A stretch of 64,000 bases of DNA, taken from Ariolimax columbianus. Lineage: Eukaryota; Mollusca; Gastropoda; Stylommatophora; Arionidae. The stretch is taken from the NCBI GenBank assembly GCA_036924085.1, contig JAVGWX010000009.1, positions 59,064,331 through 59,128,330 on the forward strand, written 5' to 3'. The notes under the pieces were generated by a model. The model worked only from the letters and a program-made list of their open reading frames with translations, searched no databases and was not told the DNA's origin. A program made the position numbers and the translations under genes. This document shows positions 43,226 through 54,661 of this stretch, in pieces; positions within the stretch are counted from its first letter, which is position 1; each line of letters begins with the position of its first letter.

Positions 43226-43759
43226 AATAGGGTACAATTTGTCTAAGAGAAGAGAGAAAAACTGTGTTTATTTAGATTGTATAAGCGAACTATGTGCACT
43301 GCCGCCTATTAACCCTTAACACATTAACTCAGGATATAATACTTGTATATATTCAATATAATAATTACCAGCATAGGCGAAAAAGGCCTGTCGTGATAAT
43401 CGTGGACTGATGGTGGAGGTCTCTGAAGTGTAAAGTTCTGGTGAGGATTGGGCAATTTGTGCCAGCAAAGTACATCAGGGGCGATAATCGAGGCGCCTCT
43501 ATGTGGGACAAAGTTTTTTTCTCATCCTTGATTTCGACAGCCAATCGCAGGATCTGCCAGGCTGGACATCATGGGGATGGCGTGGTCACATGACCGAAGA
43601 TAGAGCCGCGACCACTTAGAAACAATACACTCGAGATGCGTTTGTCGGACGACCTCAGTGTTGGTAGCGAGGTCATACCAGTGGATTACATGACTGTGCC
43701 TCTTACTGCGTTTATGGAAGGCCTCTTACTGCGTTTATGCCTCAATACTCTTCTGATGT
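43226..43759. other. Unassigned stretch
   Basis: A 24-base direct duplication ('gcctcttactgcgtttatg') occurs at about 43698 and 43722. Nothing else. Confidence 0.45.
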
Positions 43760-44078
43760 TGTTTTGTTTCGAATGCCCATAATGAGTAGGTTTACTCTTT
43801 TGTGAGCCCTAAAAAGGGACGTTAAGTGCGGGCTGCTGTGGATTTCCTCACATCTCGATCGCGCAGATGAAAGTGGACCGGGGTCCTCTAGACGGATGTG
43901 TTATGCTTAGCTTCATCTGCGTGTCGCTCACTACTACGGGGATCACGTTGATCCATCACATTGTTAACTGTGCTGCAAGGAAAACGGTTCGTATCCAAAG
44001 AGGGCTACGAAGAAGCCGAGGTGAGGGTCTTGGTCAGCATGTTTTGCCTTACCAGACGTTAGTCTTCCCAGCCTGACT
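43760..44078 (-). repeat. Dispersed repeat D, copy 3
   Basis: The reverse complement carries 'gatcaacgtgatccccgtag', 'tagtgagcgacacgcagatg' and 'gggctcacaaaagagtaaac' as in the other two copies. Confidence 0.78.
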
Positions 44079-46239
44079 CTTCTGATATCTTTGCAAGACT
44101 GTCCAAGTTTAGGAGCCATACAGAAGAAATGATATGACGCAGGAAATGAGCACAGAAATACTTCTTTGTTCACAAAAGATATGCAAATACTATTCTAGCA
44201 TTAACCTTTTAATCCCTGACTACCGGTCTGCAGAACCCATTCCCCTGTGCTCCTGAGACAATACCCACAAGATAGATAGATATCTGAGGGAAAATATTTA
44301 CTTTGACAAAACTATGTGCTCTAATTTCATTATTCTATCTCAAATTGACTGACCTGATCATTTATAATGTGCCGACTTGTTTTACCAGTAAAATATTGAA
44401 AATATTTATTGAAGACCATCCTGTATCAAATGTACTTGATACATTACAACGGATACATCTCCCGCTCCCTCTTTCCCAACCTGGTCTGAGCCTCCGAAGG
44501 AGAGAAACAACAGGAACAGGTCTAGCTTGATCACACAAAACATTCAAATGATCACTTATCATTTTCAGAACTACCACCATATAAAACCAATCAATCAGCC
44601 TCCAAATCATCATTAAGAATACTTACAGCGGTTTGTTCTAACGTTAGTTGTTTTTTTAACAGCTATTTCCCAAATTTTCAAACCTACTTTCGATCAAGAA
44701 CATCACTAATTTCATCGACTCAGTTTCCTATTCCGTGGATGCCGTCATATTTGTTATAGCAGGAAATGTGTAGACGTCGCGATATTATGGCCAAAATCTA
44801 AGCAGTACAGCTGGAAATACGCCTTAGAATAATGATCCGCCCGTCACCGATTCGTGATTGGTTTGGGGAGTGGAGTATTTACGCACTCATACACCAGTGC
44901 ATCAGCGTCACAGGTTCGAGGGGTTAAATATAAGCGAAAGATTGCATTGAACAGATCAATAATTACGGTCTGCGAGCGAAATGTATTGAGTGTGTTAGGT
45001 TAAGCTTCATGAGGATAAAGCACATTTTGTCAACAATAGTCTGAAGTTTTATATATTATAACAGAATATTAGATTACCACAATAAGAGACACTGTCGTCA
45101 GGAAGTGTAATAGATTTTATTATACAAGGTCTCAGTTTTTTGTGGGTAGTGGTGACCAGTTCCTTGCCTCGTCGCCTCACATTTCCTAACAATGTCAGGT
45201 AGCCAGTTACTGTTGGGTAGACTAGAGCGTGTCGATACTGAGCTTTGACTCCCACATCTTTCCATCGACACACAATTTCTTAAATCGCTCCTCCAAGCAC
45301 ATGTAGTTTAGACACACAAATATTCTTCCTTGCTGGATCCAAAACGAGAACAGAGTCAAAACTACAGCTGTCCTTTCAGACAGCCTGCGAAAAGTATGTA
45401 TATATTCTTGCATGGGTGTTTTGTACAGCATCTTGTTTAACACTGCCAGCCACATACACAACCATATTTACTTGTCTTTCACTACATCCATGATAGCAAG
45501 GATTTTATTTTTTATGGATTCTATTAAGTGTTCACTTTACTGTATATCCGGCGAATGTTTGCTTGCACTCGCGTCCACTTATTGGGATTTCCAACTTTAA
45601 TGTTATTGGTTACAGTGCCCCAGTTCTATTATCTATGTTTTTGTCATCTCACTGAAGCAATTATACATTCGTTCATTCATTCATTCCATTTTAGCTTCAA
45701 TATGATGCAAAGGCCCCGCTACTAATGCAGCTGACACATTTTAAAGCAAGCCAGTTTTCAAAGCTTGTGCAGTCATTCACATTTCCCGTCCAATGTGAAT
45801 CACATGTTTTAACGCAGCTGGTTCCTTTACAGGAAGCTGTATCCGAGCTTTAACAGTTGATGTTTATAACAGACAATGTATTTTACATGATGATGTTGCG
45901 ATCTTCAGCCACATCACTGCAGAAGTCGAACAAAGCATAAACGAGCGGAGTATAGCAAACAATGCGGTTGACCTTAACATAAATAAAAAGAGAACTCAGT
46001 TTCTACTGAACACTATTTGTCCTACGAGAAACTGTGACTGTAAAATATGTCCATCAAAAATATGAATGCATATGTCCACCTAAGTCAAGATATCAAGAAC
46101 AGCAAGGAAACTGTAAAAAAGATCTAACGCGGTCGAGCGGTTGGTTGACTCGGCTTCGATCGAATTAAAACGATACTCCAGAAGACGAATGGCGAGGGCT
46201 CACACCTTCGATAGTACGGTTATCCCAGCAATGGTACAT
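44079..46239. other. Longest stretch without recognised features
   Basis: Scattered short open frames only. No repeat family, splice-supported exon or RNA gene was identified. A tRNA-like 'cacaggttcgaggggttaaa' at 44913 lacks a matching A box. Confidence 0.45.
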
Positions 46240-47400
46240 GAATATGAAGGTTGAAGTCTAAGCAAATCAGATGCAGAGAGAAATCAACACCTTTAGTAGA
46301 GATGGAGACAATGAGGATGATGTAAGCACTAAGAGAACGCAGAAATACAAGGGTATTAACACAGGCAGAAAAGATCCTCTGCATGCCGAGCCATCCAATG
46401 AAAGACAGATTCCAAAATTAAGCAATGGGAATACTGAAAAGAAATAGTTTTATGCACCAGGACAAACGACTTCGCCGGTAAATTATAGATATACCTAAAG
46501 TTGACATCCCCCTAAAGTCTGTGTCAGAACAAACCCCCTGGAGAGTGCAGCATGGACTATCAGTATACATTCAAACAAAAGTGAAAGGAATACTAGACAA
46601 GGATGAACAGAACAGTGTGCACCGTAGGATAATGACTCTCAATTTCCTTGATGAAGAATACCTACAAGACCTCTGGGTCAGAGTATACACAGATGGGTCA
46701 GTACAGAATGCAGTAAATAATGACCTTGCGGAAGTGTACATAGAATATCCAAACAACATTAGGGATACAGTCATAGTACCAACTGGAAAATGCTGTCATA
46801 CATATGATGCAGTAATCCAGGCAATCAAGGTGGCAACTGAGAAACTGAAAAACCAATGTCGGTCCACAACCTGTAGAATTTCTGAAAGATATACAATCAA
46901 CACTTCAAGCACTGAAGTTCTGGAAACTGCCAGATCTACTGACTCTACTGTCTGAACTGAGCAACAAGCGCAAGATCATCATGCAGTAGATACCTTCTCA
47001 TTGTGGAGTACCAAGTAAAAAGAGAGCAGACCGACTGACAAAGGAGGGTGCTGCAAACAAGCAGTCAGATGTACCAGTTACATACCAACAGAAGATAAAG
47101 ACAATCAAATCAATCAGAAAGTCACCAACATTAACACAAGACGATTACCATAAGATGAACAGTCAAGAACAAACTGTTGTGTTGCGCCTTAGAACAGGAC
47201 ACAACCGACTCTGCAGTCACAAGTATATAAAATTGAAAATTGGCAACTCAGCCATGTGTACATGAGGACAGGAACTCAAGACTGTAGAGCACATACCACA
47301 GAACTGCTTCGAATATACTATGCACAGAAAATCCCACTGGCCCATAGAAAAAATACTAGAATATAAACGTTTATGGACCTGTATGTGAACTACAAAAGAC
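46240..47400 (+). pseudogene. RNase H-bearing LINE, second subfamily
   Basis: Reads 'ILCMPSHPMKDRFQN', 'FMHQDKRLRR', 'PWRVQHGLSVYIQTKVKGIL', then RNase H 'VRVYTDGSVQNAV' (TDGS) and 'CHTYDAVIQAIKVA', where the usual Glu region is decayed (AEVQAL in relatives). After a frame change comes 'VVLRLRTGHNRLCSHKYIKL'. This type differs clearly from the other RNase H copies in the window. The reverse transcriptase is missing. Confidence 0.78.
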
Positions 47401-47409
47401 AGTGACGTT

Positions 47410-48285
47410 TATACAAGAGACAACATTGCAGATATAGACCCAGTTTCGAAACAAGAACAGCCAGACTGAAAAAGAAAGAAGAGACATAACCCTGAGGTAC
47501 AAAGCGGAAAACTACCCGAGCATGGACTGGACCCATGCATACACCGACGGTTCTGTAACAAACACAACACAGAATGAGGTATTCCTGAGCCTAACAAATG
47601 GTAGAAAAATAACACTGTCAGTGGCAATTGAAAAATTCTCAAGCAATTTCAGAGCGGAGGCAGAGGCACTGAAGGCTGCAGTAAAAGCAATGCTGACAGG
47701 CGAAAGCAATGAAAGCCAGATAATCCTGTTTAAAGATGCCCTGGCCGTGGTTAGAGCAATAAAAGGCCAGAAAAATACTGAACTTAATGATTTAAGAGCA
47801 GTACTCTGTCAACTATGCCAGCAGTCCGCACCAAAAAGAGTAGTGGTACAGTGGGTTCCATGCCATTGTAACATCCAAGGCAACGAGGAGGCAGACAGAC
47901 TGGCAAAAGAAGGTGCAAGACTACCACAGCCAGATCCTAGTATGACCTACGAAGAGTCCAAAAGGTTTATTAGGGCCAGATACATGCAAAATGGGAAACA
48001 GAACATAATGGCTATACAAAAAAAATGATGCCTATTACCAGTTGAACAGAAGAGAGCAAGCAGGTCGTGGTCTTCAGACTCCGCACGGGCCACAATAGAC
48101 TGAGGTACCATCTATTCAATAAACTGAAGATACGTGGCACTGACGAATGCACTTGCGGTACCGGGAAAATGACCGCTGAACATCTGCTGCAAAATGTCCC
48201 GACATACGAGCACCAGAGAAAGCACATGTGGCCATCACCAGTGGCAACACTAGACAAGCTCTAAGACAAGAAATAATAGGGTCAC
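47410..48285 (+). pseudogene. RNase H LINE fragment (same family as 36.3-38.8 kb)
   Basis: The frame from 47522 reads 'MDWTHAYTDGSVTNTTQN', 'NFRAEAEALKAAVKAM', 'IILFKDALAVVRAI' (FKD where the family has FTD) and 'VPCHCNIQGNEEADRLAKEG', so all RNase H blocks are present in one open frame. The C-terminal knuckle text follows in other frames ('CTCGTGKMTAEHLLQN'). The usual GAA tail is absent. Confidence 0.85.
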
Positions 48286-48866
48286 TGTACCTTCATGCAC
48301 TTCGATGCTTGTACATTTGGCTATCGGCCTTGTCATGTAAACACTTGCTGCAGAAACCACAACAGCGAAAGCATACACAGTGGTTTGATACAGTCTTCCT
48401 ATAGGAGGGCAACTATAGCGGTGGCCCTATGCCCTGTCTGGATTGAAAAAGGGATAAGACAAGATGAAGGAAGATGTTGCTGTGTTGTTTTTTCCTTCAT
48501 AATAAGTAGTGTTGTACCGGATGTTATACGCTGGACTAGTCAACCCCGGCCCACAAATCTTTCCTCTGTGCCAAATTACTTTTCCCCGATCGGCTAGATA
48601 CGCAGAAAAGGCCGCCCCAGCACAGTATCGCTTTGCCAGATATCAACCTACCCTCCGCTCTGTACGATGTCTAGAGCCGTGCCGCAGGAGTGGACGATGG
48701 ATGTAGCCGATCAACGCAACGGGTCTCAGACGCCTACGCGAAATTATTATTATTATTGCTATTAATATTATTATACTGAATATTCGACTTTTATTACGCT
48801 ATTCATTTTCAGTCGAATAATTCGATCATTTCAACTTTTTATAAACTCGACCAGACTTACATTTTT
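48286..48866. other. Unassigned stretch with a 2A-like remnant at about 48530
   Basis: A frame reads 'YAGLVNPGPQ', recalling the NPGP motif near the start of many LINE ORFs, but the preceding Asp-x-Glu is missing. Short AT-rich repeats at 48747-48770. Confidence 0.35.
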
Positions 48867-48878
48867 AGATATTAAATG

Positions 48879-49236
48879 GGATCAAGATGCTGAGCAGCGC
48901 ATGAGCTGCAGTGGTCAGCGACCCATAGCTGACTGCTAGTGTCAGGGCCAGCGAACCATAGCTGCCAAGACACTTCTACACATCCACGCGGTGATCCTGG
49001 ATAACAGGCTGCAGTAGGGCATATTGGCTAAGGAGAAGGGATCGAAGAATGAATGCTAACCCGGTACTAAAAAAATGCTTGCTGAAGTCAGATGTGTTGG
49101 ACCGAAAGGTGCAAATATCGCAGCCAAGCTGTAAACTACAACACAACGCATTCCGTTCTCTGGACTACATTCTGCTACTTACCCTTTCAGGGTTTGGTAG
49201 TGGGAGATTGAGAACGAACGAAGAAGAAGAAGAAAA
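48879..49236 (+). mobile_element. SINE-B copy, plus strand, 12 bp target-site duplication
   Basis: Identical 'agatattaaatg' at 48867-48878 and 49237-49248. Starts 'ggatcaagatgctgagcagc', ends 'acgaacgaagaagaagaaga'. This copy fixes the element's boundaries and orientation: the GAA run is its 3' tail. Confidence 0.95.
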
Positions 49237-49248
49237 AGATATTAAATG

Positions 49249-49855
49249 TCTTAAGGCAGCGATTACAGACTTACTTGTTTTTTTTTTTTAGAGCGAATTC
49301 AAAAGCGTATTTCATTAGGCAATAAACGATGAGCACCTAGCTCAAATGTTGACATACTTGAATTTATTAACAAACAAAAATCAAAAAGATAGTCAATAAG
49401 AGTACAGGACTGTCGCAAGGTTCTCCACTCACACCGGCGCTGTTTTACGTGAACACAAGAAAGATGGTTAACATTTAACCCACATGGTCAGGACGAATAT
49501 TAACATTTGTAGATGGAATTCTACTGCTTCGTATATAAATGAGTTGGTCAAAGACATCAATGAGACCCTGCAGGCAATCTAATAATTGTGTCCGAATTCC
49601 AGCGCCCAAAAAATCCTAACATGGCCTGCATGATGTACTGTTCCTTTAACAAAACTCTATAGTGAGGGTTGAACTCCGGGATGTTACCTTTGATGGATGT
49701 ATCATTGACAGGTGTGGTAGGTTGAAATACACCTTAATCGTATCCTCTCATTTATAATGAAATGTTGACCAGACCACACAGTTATGCAAGCGAAGCATGG
49801 TAGTACTCAAGTCCAGGACAGCAGTAAACTTGGAACAATGTTTCATTTTCATCTT
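49249..49855. other. Unassigned stretch
   Basis: Short text near 49400-49560 recalls LINE palm sequence ('GLSQGSPLTPALFYV') but is too decayed to call. Otherwise nothing. Confidence 0.35.
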
Positions 49856-49858
49856 GTA

Positions 49859-50215
49859 CAGTTAGTTGGTATTGTTAGTCGTTGATTGCGAACTGAACAT
49901 CCTACCACTATCCAGATTACAGTGTGAACAGTTAGTTGGTATTGTTAGTCGGTGATTGCGGACTGAACATCCTACCACTAACCAGATTACAGTGTGAACA
50001 GTTAGTTGGTATTGTCCGTCGTTGGTTGCGGAATGAAGATTATATCACTAACCAGATTACAGTGTGAACAGTTAGTTGGTATTGTCCGTCGTTGATTGCG
50101 GAATGAAGATTCTATCAGTAACCAGATTACAGTGTGAACAGTTAGTTGGTATTGTTAGTCGTTGATTGCGGACTGAAGATCCAACCACTATCCAGATTAC
50201 AGTGTGAACAGTAAG
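49859..50215. repeat. 70 bp tandem repeat, five units
   Basis: 'gttagttggtattgttagtc' starts units at 49861, 49931, 50001, 50071 and 50141. Each contains 'accagattacagtgtgaaca'. Confidence 0.95.
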
Positions 50216-50546
50216 AAAGTAACCAGAATGAAGGGAGGCGGATGATTCTGGGATTTACTAGAGATACCCCGGTTTTCAAGATGCGATGTATGCTGGGACT
50301 TATGTCTGTAACATGTAGATATAAACTGTCACAGGTGAAAGTCTATATACGTGCAACTACAAACAGCTGGGAACCACTAAATAATATCTGTGACATCAAG
50401 GAATCAAGAAAATAGCGTCATGGTTACACAGGAACAGAGAACAGTTGGACAGGCTACCAAAGCTGAGGCGATAGTCAAGGGAGAAGAATTAATCCACACT
50501 GCCACTGGCAGCGATAGAATGACAGAATACCACAGAGTATTTCCTA
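50216..50546. other. Unassigned stretch
   Basis: Nothing recognised. Confidence 0.45.
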
Positions 50547-50558
50547 AAAAGGGAATCC

Positions 50559-50855
50559 TTCTTCTTCTTCTTCGTTTGTTCTAAATCTCCTGATACGGAA
50601 TGCGTTGTGTCGTAGTTTACAGCTTGGCTGCGATATTTGCACCTTTCGGTCCAACACATCCGACTTCAGCAAGCATTTTTTGAGTACCGGGTTAGCTTTC
50701 CCTCTTCGATCCCTTCTCCTTAGCCAGCCTGCCCTGCTGCAGCCTGTTATCCAGGATCACCGCGTGGAGGTGTAGAAGGGTCTTGGCAGCTATGGTTCGC
50801 TGGCCCTGACGCTAGCAGTTAGCTATGGGTCGCTGACCACAGCAGCATCTTGATC
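50559..50855 (-). mobile_element. SINE-B copy with GAA tail and 12 bp duplication
   Basis: Identical 'aaaagggaatcc' at 50547-50558 and 50856-50867. The CTT run (GAA on the element strand) is on the left. An internal deletion removes the 'ccgctaccaagccctgaaag' to 'gtccagaga' part. Confidence 0.95.
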
Positions 50856-51034
50856 AAAAGGGAATCCAAAGAACGGTACAACAGGAGGCCAGAGCTCGAG
50901 GTTTAACAGTTGATAAATGATAGCATGCAGTACTACCGATGTTTCGGTGCTACACAGCAAGATATCTGATTGGAGTTTCTCTGCTAGAGGGAAAAGGGTG
51001 TGACAGAAGGACAGAGCTCGAGGTTAAACAGCTG

Positions 51035-51105
51035 ATGTGTGTGTGTGTGTGCCTGCGTACGTGCGTGCGTGGTGTGTGTGGTGTGTTGTGTGCGTGCGTG
51101 CGTGT
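51035..51105. repeat. GT/GCGT microsatellite
   Basis: 'gtgtgtgtgtgtgtgcctgc' followed by 'gtacgtgcgtgcgtggtgtg' and more of the same. Confidence 0.95.
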
Positions 51106-51109
51106 AAAA

Positions 51110-51345
51110 AAAACGATTTAATTTTACCCGAGCAGCGACCGTTAGGTCTAATCTTTTCGATTTCTAACTGTAAAGGTATTTTAAACTTGCGTGTCACTGA
51201 ACACGGGTGTCCGATCTCACTACTCAGAGATCAGGGGAAATATTTACCGGATGATCCACGTGAATAAAATCCCGGTCTCACCGTGATTTAAACTCGCGAC
51301 AGCCAGTACCCAAGGCCGACGTCTTACCTTGAGACCACTTATAAC
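51110..51345 (-). mobile_element. SINE-F copy 1, tRNA-like head
   Basis: From 51345 on the minus strand 'gtggtctcaaggtaagacgt' and 'gtcgcgagtttaaatcacgg' look like a tRNA head with a weak B box. The core 'gatccacgtga' and 'gtccgatctcactactcaga' matches 54880-55075. Confidence 0.65.
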
Positions 51346-51463
51346 TACAAATGTCGGTAGACTTGATAATCACAACTTATTATGGAAAGATTTCTTAATC
51401 AGGTTCTATTGAATATGTAAATGCATGTAGTAGAATTTAATTGTTCATTAAAATCCAGTATTT

Positions 51464-52213
51464 CTTCTTCTTCTTCATCGTACGCTGTCAGACGTCAACC
51501 TTTATTTTTTCGAAAAAAGCAGCGGTCATCCTGAGGCTGTCGACACTGCCATTGTTGAATAGGTGGTACCTCAGTCTATTGTGGCCAGTGCGAAGTCTGA
51601 AGACCACGACCTGCTCTCTTCTGTTCAACTGGTAATAGGCATCGTTTTTTGTGTAGCCAGTATGTTCGGTTTCCCATTTGGTCATGTATCTAGCTCTAAT
51701 AAGCCGTTTTGACTCTTAGTAAGTCATACTAGTATCTGGTTGTGGTAGTCTTGCACCTTCTTTTGCCAGTCTGTCTGCCTCCTCGTTGCCTTGGATAATG
51801 CAGCGGGATGGAACCCACTGTACCACTACCCTTTTTGGTGCGGACTGCTGGCATAGTTGACAGAGTACTGCTCTTAAATCATTAAGTTCAGTATTTTTCT
51901 GGCTTTTTAGTGCTGTAACTACGGCCAAGGCATCTGTAAGCAGGACTATATGGCTTTCATTCCTTTTACCTGTCACTATTTCTGTCACCATTTCTGCCGC
52001 CCTCAGTGCCTCTGCCTCCGCTCTGAAATTACTTGTGTATTTTCCAGTAGCGAATGACAGTGTTATTTTTCTGCCATTTGGTAGGTTCAGGAATGCTCCT
52101 GCCCCTCCGTTCTGTGTTGTGTTTGTTACAGAACCGTCGGTGTATGCATGGGTCCAGTCCATGCTTGGGTAGTTTTTCGTAATGTACCTCAGGGTTGTAT
52201 CTTTTCTTTCTTT
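51464..52213 (-). mobile_element. RNase H LINE, 5'-truncated copy with 13 bp target-site duplication
   Basis: 'aaatccagtattt' occurs at 51451-51463 and 52214-52226. The element starts on the low side with a CTT run (GAA tail) and ends in the region before RNase H. One open frame, 51716-52162, reads 'MDWTHAYTDGSVTNTTQNGG', 'FRAEAEALRAAEMV', 'VLLTDALAV' and 'GNEEADRLAKEGARLPQP', a nearly intact RNase H domain. About 120 bp of the knuckle region is deleted. Best evidence for how this family inserts. Confidence 0.93.
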
Positions 52214-52226
52214 AAATCCAGTATTT

Positions 52227-52639
52227 GAAAGTCACAGTAATAAGAGAACCATAATCCACGCCCGAGGACACACTACGGGGAATCTTATTTAAACTAAGCG
52301 GTGTCTTTCCCATTTGTGAACTGTCTGCACGTAAATATTAACGTAAATATTAACGTAACGCGTTTCACAGGTATGAAAGTGGCGGTTCCAATGACAGGGG
52401 AGCGACCAAGGTCTTAAGCCCATTTTCTATGCTGGAAAAGATGACTGAAGAATGATCACCCTAGCCAGACACTACACGGATGAAACATGTCTGCGACACA
52501 GTACGCGATTACGACACACGTCTGGTTCAATAACCCAGATTTTTTGTAGCAGAGCCGACGCGAATAAGTCCACCGCCACACCGAGACTAGGTGGTAAGGA
52601 GGGACTAACATTGCTGGTTTAACCTCTTCTCTTCTATTA
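52227..52639. other. Unassigned stretch
   Basis: Nothing recognised beyond a short 'acgtaaatattaacgtaaat' duplication near 52330. Confidence 0.45.
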
Positions 52640-52960
52640 GGGTGGGGGGGGGGATTAGAGTCAGGGGCAGAGGAAACATGGGGGTGGGGTTGGTACAAAG
52701 GGGATACAAAGACAAGAGTCAGTGGCAGATGAAACATGGAGATGAGGGTAGGGGTGGTAGGAAGGCTAGAGTCAAGAACATTTGCAGTATATGTGTAGTG
52801 GGTAGTAGGCAAGAGCAAGTGGCAGGGGAAATATGGGGGAACTGAGTACGAAGGCTAGAGTCAGTGGCAGGGACAATATGGGAGAAGTGAGTGCGAAGGC
52901 TAGAATCAGGTGTAGGCGCACTTTGGGGGGAGAGGGGACAAAGTGTATGAAGATTAGATT
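52640..52960. repeat. Degenerate purine-rich tandem repeat, about 60-70 bp
   Basis: Units contain 'aggctagagtcagtggcagg' and 'aatatggg.gaactgagt'. About five units, much diverged. Confidence 0.75.
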
Positions 52961-53279
52961 CTGGTGTATGCACAACATACTCGTACTAAGAACCCAGTTC
53001 ACGTTCACGCGTCAGGAAACATGTTTCAGCAAGCATGTACAGATCCAAACAGAGATCTCTGTGCTGGTGAGCCTATATAAATTCTGGCATTACAGTGATG
53101 CTTACTTGGAACCACCTTTTTCAGTGCAGTACGTTCGATTGTATCCTTAGCGGCGTGTCATCATCACCAACCGAGAACTGCCTGCCTGGAGCAATCAAAA
53201 GACATGAACATCGTCATATAACCGGTAGACTCTGGGATTGTCTGTCATCTCCCAAGGAAACTACTAAACACCACACCAC

Positions 53280-53500
53280 GAGCTGTATTGGTGTGGACCC
53301 CAAAGGGAATGGGAACGAAAGGCCGGCCTAAAACAACTTGGCAAAGAACAGTTAAGGCTGGGGATGGGTATTTTGAATCAAAATTGGATGACTGCAGCTG
53401 GTTGAAGTGGAGTGTGGTTGTTGCAGCCCTTAAAGAAGCCATCAGACGTGATGGCCACTGGCCGCTTTATCAATCACTGACCAAGGCACAAAGAAGACTT
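53280..53500 (+). pseudogene. LINE C-terminal fragment (KGRPKTTW type)
   Basis: Reads 'GTKGRPKTTWQRTVKAG', 'SWLKWSVVVAALKEAIRRDG'. This matches the end of LINE ORFs with 'GRPRTTWRRTV...W...'. 5'-truncated. Followed at once by repeat E. Confidence 0.65.
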
Positions 53501-53504
53501 TTCT

Positions 53505-53615
53505 TTGTTAGCTGTTTACAGTGGCTTTTCTTTTTTCCACCGTCGGTACTGAATACGGTCGAGCTAGACACTCCTAGCTGTAGTGCAATGCGATGCTTCT
53601 TGATAGGCTCGCCAT
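53505..53615 (+). repeat. Dispersed repeat E, copy 4
   Basis: 'ttagctgtttacagtggctt' and 'cctagctgtagtgcaatgcg' match the copies at 15.96, 24.69 and 27.87 kb. Confidence 0.65.
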
Positions 53616-53825
53616 CATGGGAATCACAGTGGCGATCCCTACTTATTTGGTCAGATAACTGTACTCAGCATGTTATCAGGAGTGCGACGACGACAAGAGG
53701 TGTGGTCTTGTATGTTTCACTTGACCCTGTCAAGGGTAATTGGTCCTAAGAGCTACTATACCCAGCTACAAGAGAGAGTCTGTGAAGAACTCAATTACAA
53801 GTAACATGGAGAACACAACGAACAC

Positions 53826-54420
53826 TCGGGGAACACGCCTATCCACCTCTAGGGAACATGCACCTCCACTTTTAGGAAACACGCATCACCACTTCTAGAA
53901 ACACGTTTCGCCACCTCTATGAAACACGCATCTCCACCTCAAGAAAATACGCACCTTCACCATTAAAGACAACGTATTTTCACAGCCAAGGAGCCCTCAT
54001 CTCCACCTATAGGGAGCACTCATGTTCACCTCTAGGGAGCACTCATCTCCACCTCTTTGGAACATGAATCTCCACCTCTTTGGAACATGAATCTCCACCT
54101 CTTTGGAACATGAATCTCCACCTCTAGGGAACATGCATTTTTACCTCTAGGGAACATGCACCTCCATCATTAGTGAACACGCAGCTCTAGCGCTAAGTGA
54201 AACAGGTTTCCGACTCTACGGAAGCCGTCTCCACATTTAGGTCAGTCGCATCCCCACCTACAAGGAGCACATCTCTCCATCACTAATGAATGCGCCTCTA
54301 ACACCTCTAGGGAACGGACATTCTCCATCTCCAACAACAAGCCTCTTCCACGCTAAGGAACGCCGCTCCACCTCTAGGGAGCGCGCATCTTTCATCTCTA
54401 GGGAACACGTCCCCGCTCCC
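53826..54420. repeat. Degenerate 30-32 bp tandem repeat
   Basis: About 19 units of 'cacctctagggaacacgcat' plus 'ctc' type text. Some are locally homogenised: 'ctccacctctttggaacatg' is repeated three times at 54050-54120. Confidence 0.9.
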
Positions 54421-54661
54421 CCAACGCCCATTCTCCCCCCCCCCCCAATGACTTGAAATGCACGCCCTTCCAATCACACTGACTAAAGCCTACAGAGGGC
54501 GAAGAAGTCATCTGTGTTTGCCTGAAATCTTTACAATCTATATTCCATATAAGATACAAGAATAAAGAAATCAATAACTAGTTTCCCAGTGCAGGAGAAG
54601 CACAGTACGTGTTTGGTTTTATGTCTGAGAAATTGTTTACAGTTTCCAGTTGATATTTTTA

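Noticed and set aside
44880..44960. tRNA gene suggested by 'caggttcgagggg'
   Set aside because: No A box at the right spacing and no acceptor or anticodon stem could be paired.
46126..46210. tRNA-like segment 'ggtcgagcggttggttgact'
   Set aside because: Only A-box-like text; no B box follows.
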